NCBI RefSeq assembly: GCF_025377685.1 | Contig: NZ_JACEHK010000015.1 | Location: forward strand, 1 to 64,000 | Direction of reading: 5' to 3' | DNA: 64,000 nucleotides | Source: Anaerobacillus sp. CMMVII | GTDB taxonomy: Bacteria > Bacillota > Bacilli > Bacillales > Anaerobacillaceae | Shown here: one piece after another, positions 36,509 to 46,493 of the stretch | Position numbering within the stretch: position 1 is the first letter of the stretch | Layout: each line of letters begins with the position of its first letter | The notes under the pieces: generated by a model | The model's database searches: none | What the model was told of the DNA's origin: nothing | The model's input: the letters and a program-made list of their open reading frames with translations, nothing else | Made by a program: the position numbers and the translations under genes

Positions 36509-37813
36509 ATGGGGAAGAAATTACTTTTAAAAATAAAGGAAAGTGTTTGGATTATTCCTAGTATCTATTGTGTCATCTCGTTCTTTATTGCTATTTTAAT
36601 TGTCTATGTAGATAGCTCGTTACATGAGTATGTCCATAAATACCTTCCGGACTTTTTAATGACGAGTGTAGATTTAGCACAAACCACACTTGGAACAATC
36701 GCTGGAGCTTTATTAACGATGACCACAATCACTTTTTCAACGATTATGGTTGTATTAACGACCTATACATCCCAGTTTTCTCCGAGAACATTAAAGGATT
36801 TTCTTACGGATGCTTCAACAATGAGAGTATTGGGAGTATTCTTAGGGGGATTTATCTATTCAATTGTTTCCTTACTATTTATGAGGAATACAACCATTGA
36901 CCACGAAGTCATTTCTGCAACTGTAGGTGTACTAGTTGCATTTGTTTGTATCGCTTTTTTTGCTTATTTCATACATAACGTGGCAACCTCAATCCAAGTT
37001 AATAATTTAATAAACAAATTAGCAGTTGATACGTTACAAACAATTAAAGATGATAGGAAAGTGTTGAAAAATTGTACAATGGACGAGGTTGATAAGCAAC
37101 CTCAAATCCCAACAGAATATTCTCAAAAACAAGAAATGACAGGTGAGCAATTTGGGTATATTCAACTTATTGATTACCAAGGTCTTTATGAACTGGCTAA
37201 AGAAAAAAACTATTTGATTGAAGTCAACCAATATATAGGACATTATATAACTAGTGAAAGTAAGCTTTTAACCATCTATCATCATGGAAAAAATGTTAAG
37301 TTTAAGATTAATGACTATTTAACCATAGGAGATGATCGAACTTCACTTCAGGACGTTGAATTTAATTTGATAAAAATGGTTGAAATTGCGCTAAGGGCCA
37401 TTTCACCGGGAATAAATGATCCGAATACGGCGATTGATTGTATTCGTTTTTTACGAGTTCCTTTACTAGAGGCCTTGAGTGGGCGTGGCAGGTTTAGCGT
37501 CTATTACGATAACGAAAAAAAGCTACGTTTAATAAAGAGAAAAGAGAGTCCTGAGCAATTACTATATACGACGTTTTATCAGCTTAGTCATTATGGTAGA
37601 GAAGATATATCAATTCTCTTAGCAATCCTAGATACACTCATTCATATTGCTAAAAATAGTAGTGACAACATCAAACATGAAATTAAAACATTTGCAATCT
37701 ACGTGATTCGAAAATTTGAAAAAGAACGATTAGAGGAATTAGATCGCAAACAATTAAAGCATAAGCAAACAGAGTTAGAAACCTTTGTGGGTCCAATAGT
37801 ATTATCTCCGTGA
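36509..37813 (+). CDS. DUF2254 membrane protein
   Basis: 434 residues from ATG 36509, preceded by GAGGAGGG. Four N-terminal helices, including the DUF2254-typical MTTITFSTIMVVLTTYTSQFSPR between helices 2 and 3, and a large soluble C-terminal half with RAISPGINDPNTAIDCI. The family's role is unknown; it is widespread in bacteria. Single gene with terminator. Confidence 0.88.
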   Translation: MGKKLLLKIKESVWIIPSIYCVISFFIAILIVYVDSSLHEYVHKYLPDFLMTSVDLAQTTLGTIAGALLTMTTITFSTIMVVLTTYTSQFSPRTLKDFLTDASTMRVLGVFLGGFIYSIVSLLFMRNTTIDHEVISATVGVLVAFVCIAFFAYFIHNVATSIQVNNLINKLAVDTLQTIKDDRKVLKNCTMDEVDKQPQIPTEYSQKQEMTGEQFGYIQLIDYQGLYELAKEKNYLIEVNQYIGHYITSESKLLTIYHHGKNVKFKINDYLTIGDDRTSLQDVEFNLIKMVEIALRAISPGINDPNTAIDCIRFLRVPLLEALSGRGRFSVYYDNEKKLRLIKRKESPEQLLYTTFYQLSHYGREDISILLAILDTLIHIAKNSSDNIKHEIKTFAIYVIRKFEKERLEELDRKQLKHKQTELETFVGPIVLSP

Positions 37814-37847
37814 ACTAAGAGTTGTTTTTTGGGTGTATTTAAACTAG

Positions 37848-37898
37848 AAATGAGCAATTAGAAGCAAAGTAATATTGTTTCTAACTGCTCATTTTTTT
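37848..37898 (+). terminator. Terminator after the DUF2254 gene
   Basis: Long stem aaatgagcaattagaa/ttctaactgctcattt (one mismatch) followed by TTTTTTTAC. Confidence 0.85.
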
Positions 37899-38021
37899 AC
37901 GTTGAGCGTTGTGATCCAAGCGATTTTTCCGAGAAATGAAATGTTAATGTTAGTTAATTCAAAACCACTTCAATGTCACTAATTGTTAATGAATGGTTGG
38001 CTTTTTGCCTCTAAATAGCTA

Positions 38022-38064
38022 TAAAGAGCCATTTACGCAAATGACGAATTGTATGTACGATAAA
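38022..38064 (+). promoter_or_regulatory. Promoter block shared with nosD, copy 1
   Basis: 34 of 43 positions match 46740-46782 without gaps, including the first 15 bases (taaagagccatttac) and tatgtacgataa. A plausible -35 (TTACGC) and -10 (TACGAT) are 17 bases apart, with AGAGCCA just upstream as a likely regulator site. Confidence 0.6.
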
Positions 38065-38130
38065 GGGGATCATAAAGGAATTTGTAGTTGCAGAAGTAAT
38101 GAAAATAACCGAAAAAGGATGTGAGAAGCA

Positions 38131-38610
38131 TTGAGAAAAATTCATCTCTTGTTACTAATAATAATTGGATTAAATATTCATGTCAGTACAGTAACTGCTT
38201 CGACTTATGATAATAATTCACCAGAAGTCAAAGAAATTGCTGAACAGTTTTCTATGCAAGGGCATGCTGATCATGATATTTCAACGTGTCAAACGATGCA
38301 AATGTACTATCAAGAAATAGTCGAATTATTAAACGAAGGTCAAAAAAAAGAGGAAATTATTGATTATTATTATAGTATGTATGGTGAAGAAGGAATGAGA
38401 GTGCCGAAAAAATCAGGATTCAGCCTATTGGCATGGACGACACCTTTCGTCGTTTTAGGTGTAGCGGGAGTAGGTTTGTTTATAGGCGTAAATAGAATGA
38501 CTAATAGATTTAGTCAAAATAATGATCATGAAAATGTAAGTGAACGAGAAATGGTAGAATCAGAAATAACGAAAGCAATGATAGATGAAGAACGCAAGAA
38601 GTTCTTCTAA
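38131..38610 (+). CDS. CcmH/NrfF-like cytochrome c maturation protein, lacking the first cysteine
   Basis: 159 residues from a TTG start after AAAAAGGATGTGAG. Signal peptide (1-24), a helical CcmH-like domain (STCQTMQMYYQEIVELLNEG, then EIIDYYYSMYGEEGMRVPK) and one C-terminal helix with SLLAWTTPFVVLGV, in the order of CcmH. CcmH normally has LxCxxCQ; here only the second cysteine remains (DISTCQ), so reduction of apocytochromes as usually described is doubtful. It precedes a rhodanese lipoprotein by 16 bases. Confidence 0.7.
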   Translation: MRKIHLLLLIIIGLNIHVSTVTASTYDNNSPEVKEIAEQFSMQGHADHDISTCQTMQMYYQEIVELLNEGQKKEEIIDYYYSMYGEEGMRVPKKSGFSLLAWTTPFVVLGVAGVGLFIGVNRMTNRFSQNNDHENVSEREMVESEITKAMIDEERKKFF

Positions 38611-38626
38611 GATAGGGGGATAACTA

Positions 38627-39070
38627 ATGAAAAAGACTCAATGTTCACTTTTCATTTTATTAATTCCTTTCGTAGTTTTAATCCTAGGGTTAGCAGCTTG
38701 TAGCAGCTCATCTGAAACTAGAGCTATTAGTGAGCTACCGGAGAAAAGTAGTGAGGAAATAGAAGAAAATCTGGATATGATTTCTGCTGAAGATTTTATT
38801 GAAGCAATACAACTGAATTCTCTTTTCCTATTAGATATTCGTTACGCCAATGATTTTCTTGAGTCTCATTTGGAGAGATCAGTAAACATACCTTTTTCTG
38901 AAGTGGCAGAGAGATATGATGAACTGCCTTTCGATCAGGAAATTGCGATTATCTGCTACGGAGGAAGTACTTCTATACAGATAGCAGAAGAACTTAGAGA
39001 CGCGGGCTTCCATCCAGTTGTTGTAACTGGTGGATATAAAGCTATTGAAGAAGTGAGTAGCGAAAATTAA
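38627..39070 (+). CDS. Rhodanese-domain lipoprotein
   Basis: 147 residues: signal peptide with lipobox LAAC, a short acidic linker and one rhodanese domain (about 50-145) with LLDIRYANDFLESHLERSVNIP and active-site cysteine in IICYGGSTS. Located on the outer face of the membrane. Rhodaneses transfer sulfane sulfur; this may supply or remove sulfur for a redox enzyme. Co-transcribed with the CcmH-like gene. Confidence 0.85.
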   Translation: MKKTQCSLFILLIPFVVLILGLAACSSSSETRAISELPEKSSEEIEENLDMISAEDFIEAIQLNSLFLLDIRYANDFLESHLERSVNIPFSEVAERYDELPFDQEIAIICYGGSTSIQIAEELRDAGFHPVVVTGGYKAIEEVSSEN

Positions 39071-39100
39071 GGTCGCTTTAGACGTATATATGGAATAAAT

Positions 39101-39136
39101 AAAGGGCTGGCACCTTGCGATGGTGTCAGCCCTTTA
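39101..39136. terminator. Bidirectional terminator
   Basis: Stem aaagggctggcacc/ggtgtcagcccttt between convergent genes, with A/T-rich flanks on both sides. Confidence 0.85.
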
Positions 39137-39146
39137 CTATGTAGTC

Positions 39147-39575
39147 TTACATGTTCATTTCACCGTTGTCATAATTCAGTTGCCAAATAGTCCCGAATTT
39201 ATCCGTTACTTGTCCATAGCATTTGCTCCAGAACGTTTCTTGTAATTCCATGCCAACAGTACCACCGCTTTTTAGTTTATCAAAGGCATTCTTAATTTCA
39301 TCCATGTTCTTACTTACGATGGCTAAGCTAATATTGTTTCCAACCTGATAGGACATACCAGGGAAAACATCAGAAAACATGACATTACTGCCGCTAATCG
39401 TAAGTCTTGTATGCATGACCAAGTTTTTTGCTTCTTCAGGCAATGGAAATTCTGGGTTAGGTGGTGTTTCTCCAAACGTCATAATTAGTGGTTTTTCTGT
39501 ACCAAATACATCTGCGTAAAACTCCACTGCTTCACGGCAGTTTCCATTAAAATTTAGGTAAACATCAACAGCCAT
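39147..39575 (-). CDS. VOC-family (PhnB/glyoxalase-like) protein
   Basis: 142 residues starting MAVDVYLNFNGNCREAVEF at 39575, with GGAGTG six bases upstream; a longer TTG start at 39593 would absorb the ribosome site. The sequence FGETPPNPEFPLPEEAKN and the C-terminal LQETFWSKCYGQVTDKFGTI are typical of PhnB-type vicinal-oxygen-chelate proteins. No defined substrate. Confidence 0.85.
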   Translation of the reverse strand: MAVDVYLNFNGNCREAVEFYADVFGTEKPLIMTFGETPPNPEFPLPEEAKNLVMHTRLTISGSNVMFSDVFPGMSYQVGNNISLAIVSKNMDEIKNAFDKLKSGGTVGMELQETFWSKCYGQVTDKFGTIWQLNYDNGEMNM

Positions 39576-39645
39576 TACTTTCACTCCATCCAATTCAATT
39601 AGTAAGAACGATTAAAGTTTAACAAACAGTCTTGTAAAAAACAAA

Positions 39646-40896
39646 TTACACTTGTGCTGGAATCGTAAGAGTAAAAGTTGTCCCAACTCCTTTTTCACTT
39701 TCTACATCAATTTTTGCGTTGAGCTTATTGATTGTGTTATAAACCATAAGCATTCCTAGCCCAGTGCCTTCAGCCTTAGTAGAGTAATAGGGCTTTCCTA
39801 AACGTGAGATTTCTTCTTGAGTCATTCCAATTCCAGTATCGCTAATTTTAATGATAATGTTGTTTCTTTTTGATAAAACATCAACACGTAAGGTGCCACC
39901 TAGGTCTTTCATTGCCTCAATTCCATTTTTGTATAAATTAAGTAAACACTGTTGGAATTGGTTTCTATCAAGCTTTTTAAAAAGCGTATTACTGAAATTA
40001 AATTCTAAACTGACTTCGTGCAAATTTGCATAGGGAGTAATAATATTTTTTACATAAATGGTTTCCTCTTCTAAGTTGGAAGATACCATATTAACTGATT
40101 GTGGCTTACCAAAAGCGAGGAAATCACTGACAATTTTTTCGGCACGGTTTAACTCTCTTAACGATAAATCAATGTACCACTTTTCCTCGGATGTTAAGGA
40201 CGTTGATTTGTTGAGAAGTTGTAAGAAACCACTGGTAACGGTTAAAGGATTCCTTATTTCATGAGAAACACTAGCAGATAAATCATTGATGATATTCATT
40301 TGTTCTAACTGAATTAACTCTTCCCGTTTTTTCATGTTATGATAGATTTTCTCTACTAGGATCATGATAAAAACAATACAAATAACGTAGATTGATAAAG
40401 AGTTAATGGATATAATCCAAAACTCTCGATTTAGTGTTTCATAATACATGGTTAATGTTGAAAGATAGAATATGATGATCCCACCTGCAACCATTGCTGC
40501 GCACCAAACCTTCTTGGTCGAGCTCAATTTAACGAATTTCTTATGTAATAGTGGCACTAAAATAAAGAAAAGAATTGATAATAAGATCGATTGAATAGTT
40601 CCATTCCCACCTACAATAATACGGTAACCAATGACTACTAAAATCAATGGGAAGCCAAGCTTATATCCCCCATAAAGTGAGGCAATGATAAAAGGGAAAT
40701 AACGTAGATCAAACGTAAACCCTAATTCAAGTCTAATTGGGTAGCTCATACAAAGGATGGTTGTGATAGCTCCAAGTAGTATCAGAAACTTTGTATTATA
40801 AAAAGTAGTTTTGTTTTCAAGGAAAATTAAATAGATTAGTACCGGTAGAAGTAGAATAAGGAAGTTTATGAGTAAGGTTTCAGTCAAAAGGAACAC
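39646..40896 (-). CDS. Sensor histidine kinase with 5TM-LYT sensor
   Basis: 416 residues: six or so helices in the N-terminal 195 residues resembling the 5TMR-LYT domain (FDLRYFPFIIASLYGGYKLG), then HisKA with H212 (SVSHEIRNPLTVTSGFL) and an ATPase domain (GTGLGMLMVYN). No regulator is encoded next to it, so it may be an orphan kinase like the KinA-E/KinB sporulation kinases. Confidence 0.88.
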   Translation of the reverse strand: MFLLTETLLINFLILLLPVLIYLIFLENKTTFYNTKFLILLGAITTILCMSYPIRLELGFTFDLRYFPFIIASLYGGYKLGFPLILVVIGYRIIVGGNGTIQSILLSILFFILVPLLHKKFVKLSSTKKVWCAAMVAGGIIIFYLSTLTMYYETLNREFWIISINSLSIYVICIVFIMILVEKIYHNMKKREELIQLEQMNIINDLSASVSHEIRNPLTVTSGFLQLLNKSTSLTSEEKWYIDLSLRELNRAEKIVSDFLAFGKPQSVNMVSSNLEEETIYVKNIITPYANLHEVSLEFNFSNTLFKKLDRNQFQQCLLNLYKNGIEAMKDLGGTLRVDVLSKRNNIIIKISDTGIGMTQEEISRLGKPYYSTKAEGTGLGMLMVYNTINKLNAKIDVESEKGVGTTFTLTIPAQV

Positions 40897-41406
40897 CTCT
40901 CTTGCAATTGAATTAAGTTGAGAACACTGCTAGTTTTCTTAATATTACTACAAATGACCTATTCTTGTTACAAAAAATTATAAATTTTGACAAAAAAATC
41001 ACTTTACAAATTATGCTATCAACCACCAAGCTACGATGGATAAAAACAAAATCCTCTTTTGTTTGTCCAAAGGACCAAAGTAGGGATTTGTTATTTGTCC
41101 TAACATGTCATTTTTGGTTAGACACACCGTGGGTAATTAGAACTAATATATTTTGCGAGCAAAACGAAGTGTTTAAGACTTTGTCGATGATTGTTGGAAG
41201 AATTCAATATTATAAATATAGAAATAATATAAACTTTTAATTATCAGACAATTCTTATTTTTTGAGTTATAAAGTAACGTCTGATTTCAGGAAATCGTCG
41301 TCTCGGGGGTGAACGAGTAAAAAATTGTTGATTGGGATGTTTTTTGCAAGTAAAAGGGTAGAGTGTTTTGATCTTAAAAATTAAACAATAGGAAGGGAAA
41401 TGTTGA
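40897..41406. other. Intergenic region before the protease gene
   Basis: About 510 AT-rich bases. A 91-codon frame at 40965-41240 lacks a ribosome site and protein-like composition and is not accepted. No hairpin terminator for the minus or plus side was found. Confidence 0.4.
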
Positions 41407-44400
41407 ATGAGGGGAAAGAAATTTAGAAAAGTCTTTAATAGTTTATTAATATTTACAATCATTTTCACAATGCTATTCCCAGCGTATGGATTTGCTACAA
41501 ATGAAGGGCCCTCGTTAAAAGATCAGTTAAGCAATGAAGCACTATCCCAAATGAAGGACATAATTGCACAACAAAAAGCAGCATTAAGTGCAGACCCTGT
41601 ATTACATCCTGATTTACAAAATCTTACAGGCGATGAAGAAATATCAGTCATTGTTCAGTTATCGGAAGCTCCAGTGGCTTTGGAAAAAGGTAAAAGCAAG
41701 ATTGCTGGTAAAGGATTTTCAAAAGCAGATGAAAAGAGAGTCAAGGATAAAGTAAAGGCTCAACACGATAAATTTGAAAATGAACTAGGGAAAAAAGGAC
41801 TAAAGGCAAAAAAAGGCTTTACTTACAGCAATGCCATCAATGGTATGGCACTAACCATCAAAGCTAGCGAAGTAGAGAAATTACTAGAATTAGAAGGTGT
41901 ACTTTTAGTTGAACCAGATTTAGAGGTAGTTGCGCTTTCTAACCCTACTGCGAGTGGCGAAGCAGGAACTAAACAATACATTGAAAGTGTGACTCACTTA
42001 GATGTACCTGCCGTTTGGGATTTAGGCTATGAAGGGCAAAAAGTCAAAGTAGCGGTTTTAGATACTGGTATTGACTATCACCATCCAGATTTTGAAGGTG
42101 TATATAAGGGTGGATTCAACTTTGTTCCTCATACAATCGGGGGTTCAAGTGGATATGCACGAGCAAGAGATTTTGATGATCCATATGAAACATCTCCGTT
42201 AGATCGACCATCAAATAGAGCTGAATTTAACTCTAATGGGAGCTCGTTCTACACAACACATGGAACTCATGTAGCTGGAACGATTGCTGCACAAGGGAAA
42301 AATCCTTACGGAATGATTGGACTTGCTCCAAAAATAGAGTTATATGCATATAGAGTACTAGGTGCATATGGTAGTGGAGCGACTTCTGGAATTATTGCCG
42401 GTATCGATAAGTCTGTTGAAGAAGGCATGGACATTATTAATCTATCACTTGGTGGAAGTAGCAATAGCCAAACCGCTTCTGACGCTATAGCGATTAACAA
42501 TGCTGCACTTGCTGGTGTAACAGCGGTAATTGCAACAGGTAACAGTGGTTCTGGTCGAGGTACAATTGGGAATCCTGCAACAGCGGCATTTGCAATCTCA
42601 GTTGGGAATACGACCGTTCCTGAAGATGTGATTAAAGCTCAAGGGACAACCGTTGTTGGTACATCTAATGTTACTAGTAACTTAAACCTGATGGGGTGGA
42701 AGTTTGGAGAAAAAGCTGAAGATGTTCTTCAAGGTACTTTAGACCTAGTTGCCATTGGCGGTTGGGGTGAACCAAAAGATTATGTCGGCAAAGATGTTGA
42801 AGGAAAAATAGCAGTAGTAACTCGTGGGCAAACACCTTTTGTAGATAAAATTGCTGCGGCTAAAGCAGAAGGTGCTATAGGAATTATTATTTATAATAAT
42901 GCAGCAGGACATATTAATATCGGACTTGGTGATTCGTTTGACTTCATTCCGGCATTTGATATGACGCGTGAAGAAGGGTTAGCATTAGTAAGTGCTCTGA
43001 ACGGTAATGGGGGCCAAGGCCAAGTAAGTTTCGATAATTATACTTATACGAAAACATCTGGTGATGAGGTTAACAACTCAAGCTCACGTGGACCGGCAAA
43101 TCCTGTATTTGATATTAAACCAGATGTCACAGCTCCTGGAACAAATATTTTATCAACAGTTCCATCATATGGTAAAGACTATCCAGATGCAGATTATTCA
43201 AAGGCATTCGATCGCTACACAGGAACAAGTATGGCGACTCCACACGTTGCTGGTATCGCTGCATTACTTAAATCACAGCATCCAGAATGGACACCATTTG
43301 ATCTGAAAGTAGCAATCTCGAATACTGCTAAACAATTAGATACAGCAAGGTTCGATGTGTTTGCCCAAGGACCTGGACGTGTTCAACCGCTAAAAGCAGC
43401 AACAACAGAAGCGTTAGCCTACGCATATGATAAGACAACATTCTCAAACAGAACGTATGATAATGTCAAAGGAACAATTACGTTTGGAAATGTTCCGACA
43501 GGTTCAGCGACGACTGTTACAAGAGATGTAGTTTTGAAGAATCTATCTGGTAATGTAAGTGATTATAATGTCTCGGTTCAGGTGACAAAGGCGGCATCTG
43601 GTTCACTAGCTAGTACTAACGTCACAGTTGACCAGTCTAGCTTTACCTTAGCAGATGAAAAAACATTAAAAGTGACATTAAATATTCCTGCAGGTAGTGG
43701 TTCAAATGGAAATGAAATCTTAGGTTATGTCCACATCACAAACGGGACAACGAACTTAATTCTTCCATTTGCAGCGAATTTTGCTCCACCAACAGGACTT
43801 AAGAGCTTAACGTTAGATCACTACGACATTTCACCAAACGGTGATGGACTGTTAGATAGTACAATAATTCGCTATGATTTCTGGACTGCTCAACGAAGAA
43901 CGTACATTGAGCTCTGGGATGCGTCTAACCCCGATGGTGGATTATATGGAGACGGCTATATCGGCTGGCTAGTAAATCAAGCTTCAACATCAGTTGGACC
44001 AAAAACGTATAATTTTAATGGAATGTATACGCCGTGGGGCTCTTCAACACAGCAAAAGGTACCTGAGGGTGTTTACACAGTTGATATCACTACATTAAAC
44101 CTTCTAGGAACAGCAATCGTTGCCTTTGGTTGGACTGGGCCGGTTTATGTTAAGTACTCTGCTCCAGAAATCTTTACCGATGAAGAATATAGAATGAGTG
44201 GCACAAGCTATAACTTTGCTGGCTCTATTACTGACAAGTACATCGATTTTGCCCCAACAGTCAGAAATGTCTTTGGTTTAGACTATGATGTAAATGATAA
44301 GCTAACGGCTAGCTATGACCTTACAAATAGTGAAGGTGATTTTGTAGGGAACTTCCCTATTACTTTAAATCAAGATGGGACATTCGAAGCTTCTGTTGAC

Positions 44401-45108
44401 GAGTTATCCCTAGGGGACAATACGGTAAAATTAATTGTTGTTGATGAAGCGCAAAACCGTGCTGAAAAAGAAATTACTATTACAAGATTAGATACAGATG
44501 CACCGGTAACGAATGCTTCTGTTGACGGTCAAGAAGGTACAAATGGATGGTACACTGCTGATGTAACGGTTACCCTTACTGCAACAGATGATGAGTCTGA
44601 TATCAGTGAAACTATGTACCGAGTAAACGAAGGCGAATGGCAGACATATTCGAGTGCCTTTGAGGTGACAGAAGAAGGAACGAACAAAATTGAGTTTTAT
44701 AGTGTGGATAGTGCTGGTAACGAAGAAGATATTCAATCATTAGAGGTGAGAGTTGATAAAACTGCACCTACGTTAGCTGTTACCGTAGATAAATCAATAT
44801 TTAACGTACCAAACAACAAGCTAGAAGATATAAAAGTGACACTAGTTGAAAATGATTCTGTATCTGGAATTGCCACTGTACATCTTACATCGATTACAGT
44901 GAATGAGTCTTACGGAAATGAAGATGTCCAAGGGGCAGAATTTGATACAAGGGATACAGAATTCAGTGTACGAACATCTAGAAATGGTAATGGTAAAGGT
45001 AGGGTTTATACGGTTACCTATGTAGCCACTGACAATGCTGGAAATACTGTTGAAGCTACAGCGACAATTACAGTTGCTCATGACCAAAGGGAAAATAATG
45101 GGAAATAG
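41407..45108 (+). CDS. Secreted subtilisin-like serine protease (Vpr type)
   Basis: 1233 residues: signal peptide (1-31), inhibitor-I9-type propeptide (about 75-180), and an S8 domain with D219 (AVLDTGIDYHHPDF), H285 (THGTHVAGT) and S608 (GTSMATPHVAG). A PA (protease-associated) domain is inserted between H and S (about 430-540), as in Vpr. The C-terminal region contains an Fn3-like segment, a FlgD-like part (YDISPNGDGLLDST) and an Ig-like repeat pair (DTDAPVTNASVDGQEGTNGW). No cell-wall anchor is visible. GGAAGGGAAATG region supplies the ribosome site. Confidence 0.94.
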   Translation: MRGKKFRKVFNSLLIFTIIFTMLFPAYGFATNEGPSLKDQLSNEALSQMKDIIAQQKAALSADPVLHPDLQNLTGDEEISVIVQLSEAPVALEKGKSKIAGKGFSKADEKRVKDKVKAQHDKFENELGKKGLKAKKGFTYSNAINGMALTIKASEVEKLLELEGVLLVEPDLEVVALSNPTASGEAGTKQYIESVTHLDVPAVWDLGYEGQKVKVAVLDTGIDYHHPDFEGVYKGGFNFVPHTIGGSSGYARARDFDDPYETSPLDRPSNRAEFNSNGSSFYTTHGTHVAGTIAAQGKNPYGMIGLAPKIELYAYRVLGAYGSGATSGIIAGIDKSVEEGMDIINLSLGGSSNSQTASDAIAINNAALAGVTAVIATGNSGSGRGTIGNPATAAFAISVGNTTVPEDVIKAQGTTVVGTSNVTSNLNLMGWKFGEKAEDVLQGTLDLVAIGGWGEPKDYVGKDVEGKIAVVTRGQTPFVDKIAAAKAEGAIGIIIYNNAAGHINIGLGDSFDFIPAFDMTREEGLALVSALNGNGGQGQVSFDNYTYTKTSGDEVNNSSSRGPANPVFDIKPDVTAPGTNILSTVPSYGKDYPDADYSKAFDRYTGTSMATPHVAGIAALLKSQHPEWTPFDLKVAISNTAKQLDTARFDVFAQGPGRVQPLKAATTEALAYAYDKTTFSNRTYDNVKGTITFGNVPTGSATTVTRDVVLKNLSGNVSDYNVSVQVTKAASGSLASTNVTVDQSSFTLADEKTLKVTLNIPAGSGSNGNEILGYVHITNGTTNLILPFAANFAPPTGLKSLTLDHYDISPNGDGLLDSTIIRYDFWTAQRRTYIELWDASNPDGGLYGDGYIGWLVNQASTSVGPKTYNFNGMYTPWGSSTQQKVPEGVYTVDITTLNLLGTAIVAFGWTGPVYVKYSAPEIFTDEEYRMSGTSYNFAGSITDKYIDFAPTVRNVFGLDYDVNDKLTASYDLTNSEGDFVGNFPITLNQDGTFEASVDELSLGDNTVKLIVVDEAQNRAEKEITITRLDTDAPVTNASVDGQEGTNGWYTADVTVTLTATDDESDISETMYRVNEGEWQTYSSAFEVTEEGTNKIEFYSVDSAGNEEDIQSLEVRVDKTAPTLAVTVDKSIFNVPNNKLEDIKVTLVENDSVSGIATVHLTSITVNESYGNEDVQGAEFDTRDTEFSVRTSRNGNGKGRVYTVTYVATDNAGNTVEATATITVAHDQRENNGK

Positions 45109-45135
45109 AACTGACAATTAAAGACCTAGTTAATC

Positions 45136-45170
45136 AAAGAACCTCACTGCTTTTGGTAGTGAGGTTCTTT
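45136..45170. terminator. Bidirectional terminator
   Basis: 15-bp stem aaagaacctcactgc/gtagtgaggttcttt (one mismatch) between convergent protease and regulator genes. Confidence 0.9.
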
Positions 45171-45211
45171 CTATAGTTTTGTATGGAAAGCTATTTGATA
45201 TAAAATTTTAA

Positions 45212-45859
45212 CTATTCAACCCAGCCTTTTTCATATGCGTACCTTGTAATTTGAACGCGATTTTCTAAATGGAGCTTGTGCATGATGTTTTTTAGATGGT
45301 TTTTTACGGTGTGTTCTGAAATAGAGAGATCTACTGAGATTTGTTTATTTGTATGTCCTTTGGCTACTAGCTCAAGAACTTCTTGTTCTCGTTTAGACAA
45401 GGGGTTTTTCGTCATTTGTTTTTCTTTTTGAGAAGTAAACTCCTGAAGTAGTTTGAATGCAAGCTCTTCTGACATTGGAATTTCATCATCTGCAATCGCT
45501 TGTAAATATTCATACCAAGCAGTGGGATTGATATTTTTTAGTAAATATCCTTGGGCCCCTTTTTTTATCGCTTCAAAAAGATTAGTGACCTCATCAGAAA
45601 CAGTAACAATGATCACTTTGATATATGGGTACTTTGTTTTGATAATTTTCGTAGCTGAAAGCCCGTCCATATGTGGCATGTTAATATCCATCAAGATAAT
45701 ATCAGGCATCAGCTCCTCAGTTAAAAAAATCGCTTCTTCTCCGTTTGTTGCCTCACCGACGATCACAAAGTTTTCGTAGGAACCGACAATCTCTCGGATT
45801 GCTTCTCTTGCATGGTCATGGTCATCAACAATTATTACGCGAAATGGTTGTTTCATCAT
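45212..45859 (-). CDS. NarL/LuxR-family response regulator
   Basis: 215 residues: receiver domain with phosphoacceptor D58 (PDIILMDINMP) and a C-terminal LuxR-type HTH (SKREQEVLELVAKGHTNKQI). A second ATG at 45856 has better spacing to AAAGGGG. It overlaps the kinase gene by 35 bases. Divergent from nosDLYF, which makes it the best local candidate for the nos regulator. Confidence 0.9.
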   Translation of the reverse strand: MMKQPFRVIIVDDHDHAREAIREIVGSYENFVIVGEATNGEEAIFLTEELMPDIILMDINMPHMDGLSATKIIKTKYPYIKVIIVTVSDEVTNLFEAIKKGAQGYLLKNINPTAWYEYLQAIADDEIPMSEELAFKLLQEFTSQKEKQMTKNPLSKREQEVLELVAKGHTNKQISVDLSISEHTVKNHLKNIMHKLHLENRVQITRYAYEKGWVE

Positions 45860-46493
45860 AATTCCCCTTTCGGATAATCACTTGTGTTTTTTCATCGTTT
45901 CGTTCGAGTGAAAAGTTCCACCCCATCGAATTTGTACGGTCTTTCATGATCTCTAAACCGTACCCTTTTGCTGAGCTTTTTCCATTTCTAATATATAAGC
46001 CATCGTCTTCAATTTTACAAATCCAGCCATTTGGTAGTGTCCTTGCTGAGATCCAGACATTTTCACACTTTGCATGTTTTCTTATGTTCATTAATGCCTC
46101 TTTTATACAAGCGTAAAGCTCAATCTTTTCTTTTGCTGAAAAGATTGATTCGTCGATCTCCCAATTAACATTAACAGTTTTTTTACTTTCTTCTTTGAAA
46201 TTTGCGATTAATGTATTTAATGATGATCTCCAGTGAAAGGACTCCTCATGTGTTGCATTTCGTAAATTAAAGATAGCTTGTCTAACATCTGTATGAATGT
46301 GTTGTATCGTCTTTTTTATCTTTTGATAAACCTCATTATCGTTAAGCTGTGGTTCTTTTAATTCTAGTTGATTGAATTTTACTGAAACAAGAAAAAGTGA
46401 CTGAGCAATTCCATCATGTAATTCACGGGACAGCTTTTCTCTTTCTTCTAAAATTGACTTCTGTGCTTTTTCTTTTTCTAAGTCTTCCTTCAT
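45825..46493 (-). CDS. HisKA_3 sensor histidine kinase, cytoplasmic part
   Basis: 222 residues: coiled-coil, H26 in SRELHDGIAQSLFLVS, and an HATPase domain (EALMNIRKHAKC, DDGLYIRNGK, GYGLEIMKDR). It starts in the stop codon region of the small membrane gene (ATGA). One extra base in the A-run would fuse both into a single 285-residue membrane kinase, so this may be one gene split by a deletion or error. Confidence 0.85.
   Translation of the reverse strand: MKEDLEKEKAQKSILEEREKLSRELHDGIAQSLFLVSVKFNQLELKEPQLNDNEVYQKIKKTIQHIHTDVRQAIFNLRNATHEESFHWRSSLNTLIANFKEESKKTVNVNWEIDESIFSAKEKIELYACIKEALMNIRKHAKCENVWISARTLPNGWICKIEDDGLYIRNGKSSAKGYGLEIMKDRTNSMGWNFSLERNDEKTQVIIRKGNYDETTISRNNC

Noticed and set aside
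40965-41240. 91-codon plus-strand frame before the protease
   Set aside because: No ribosome site, odd composition, no recognisable motif.
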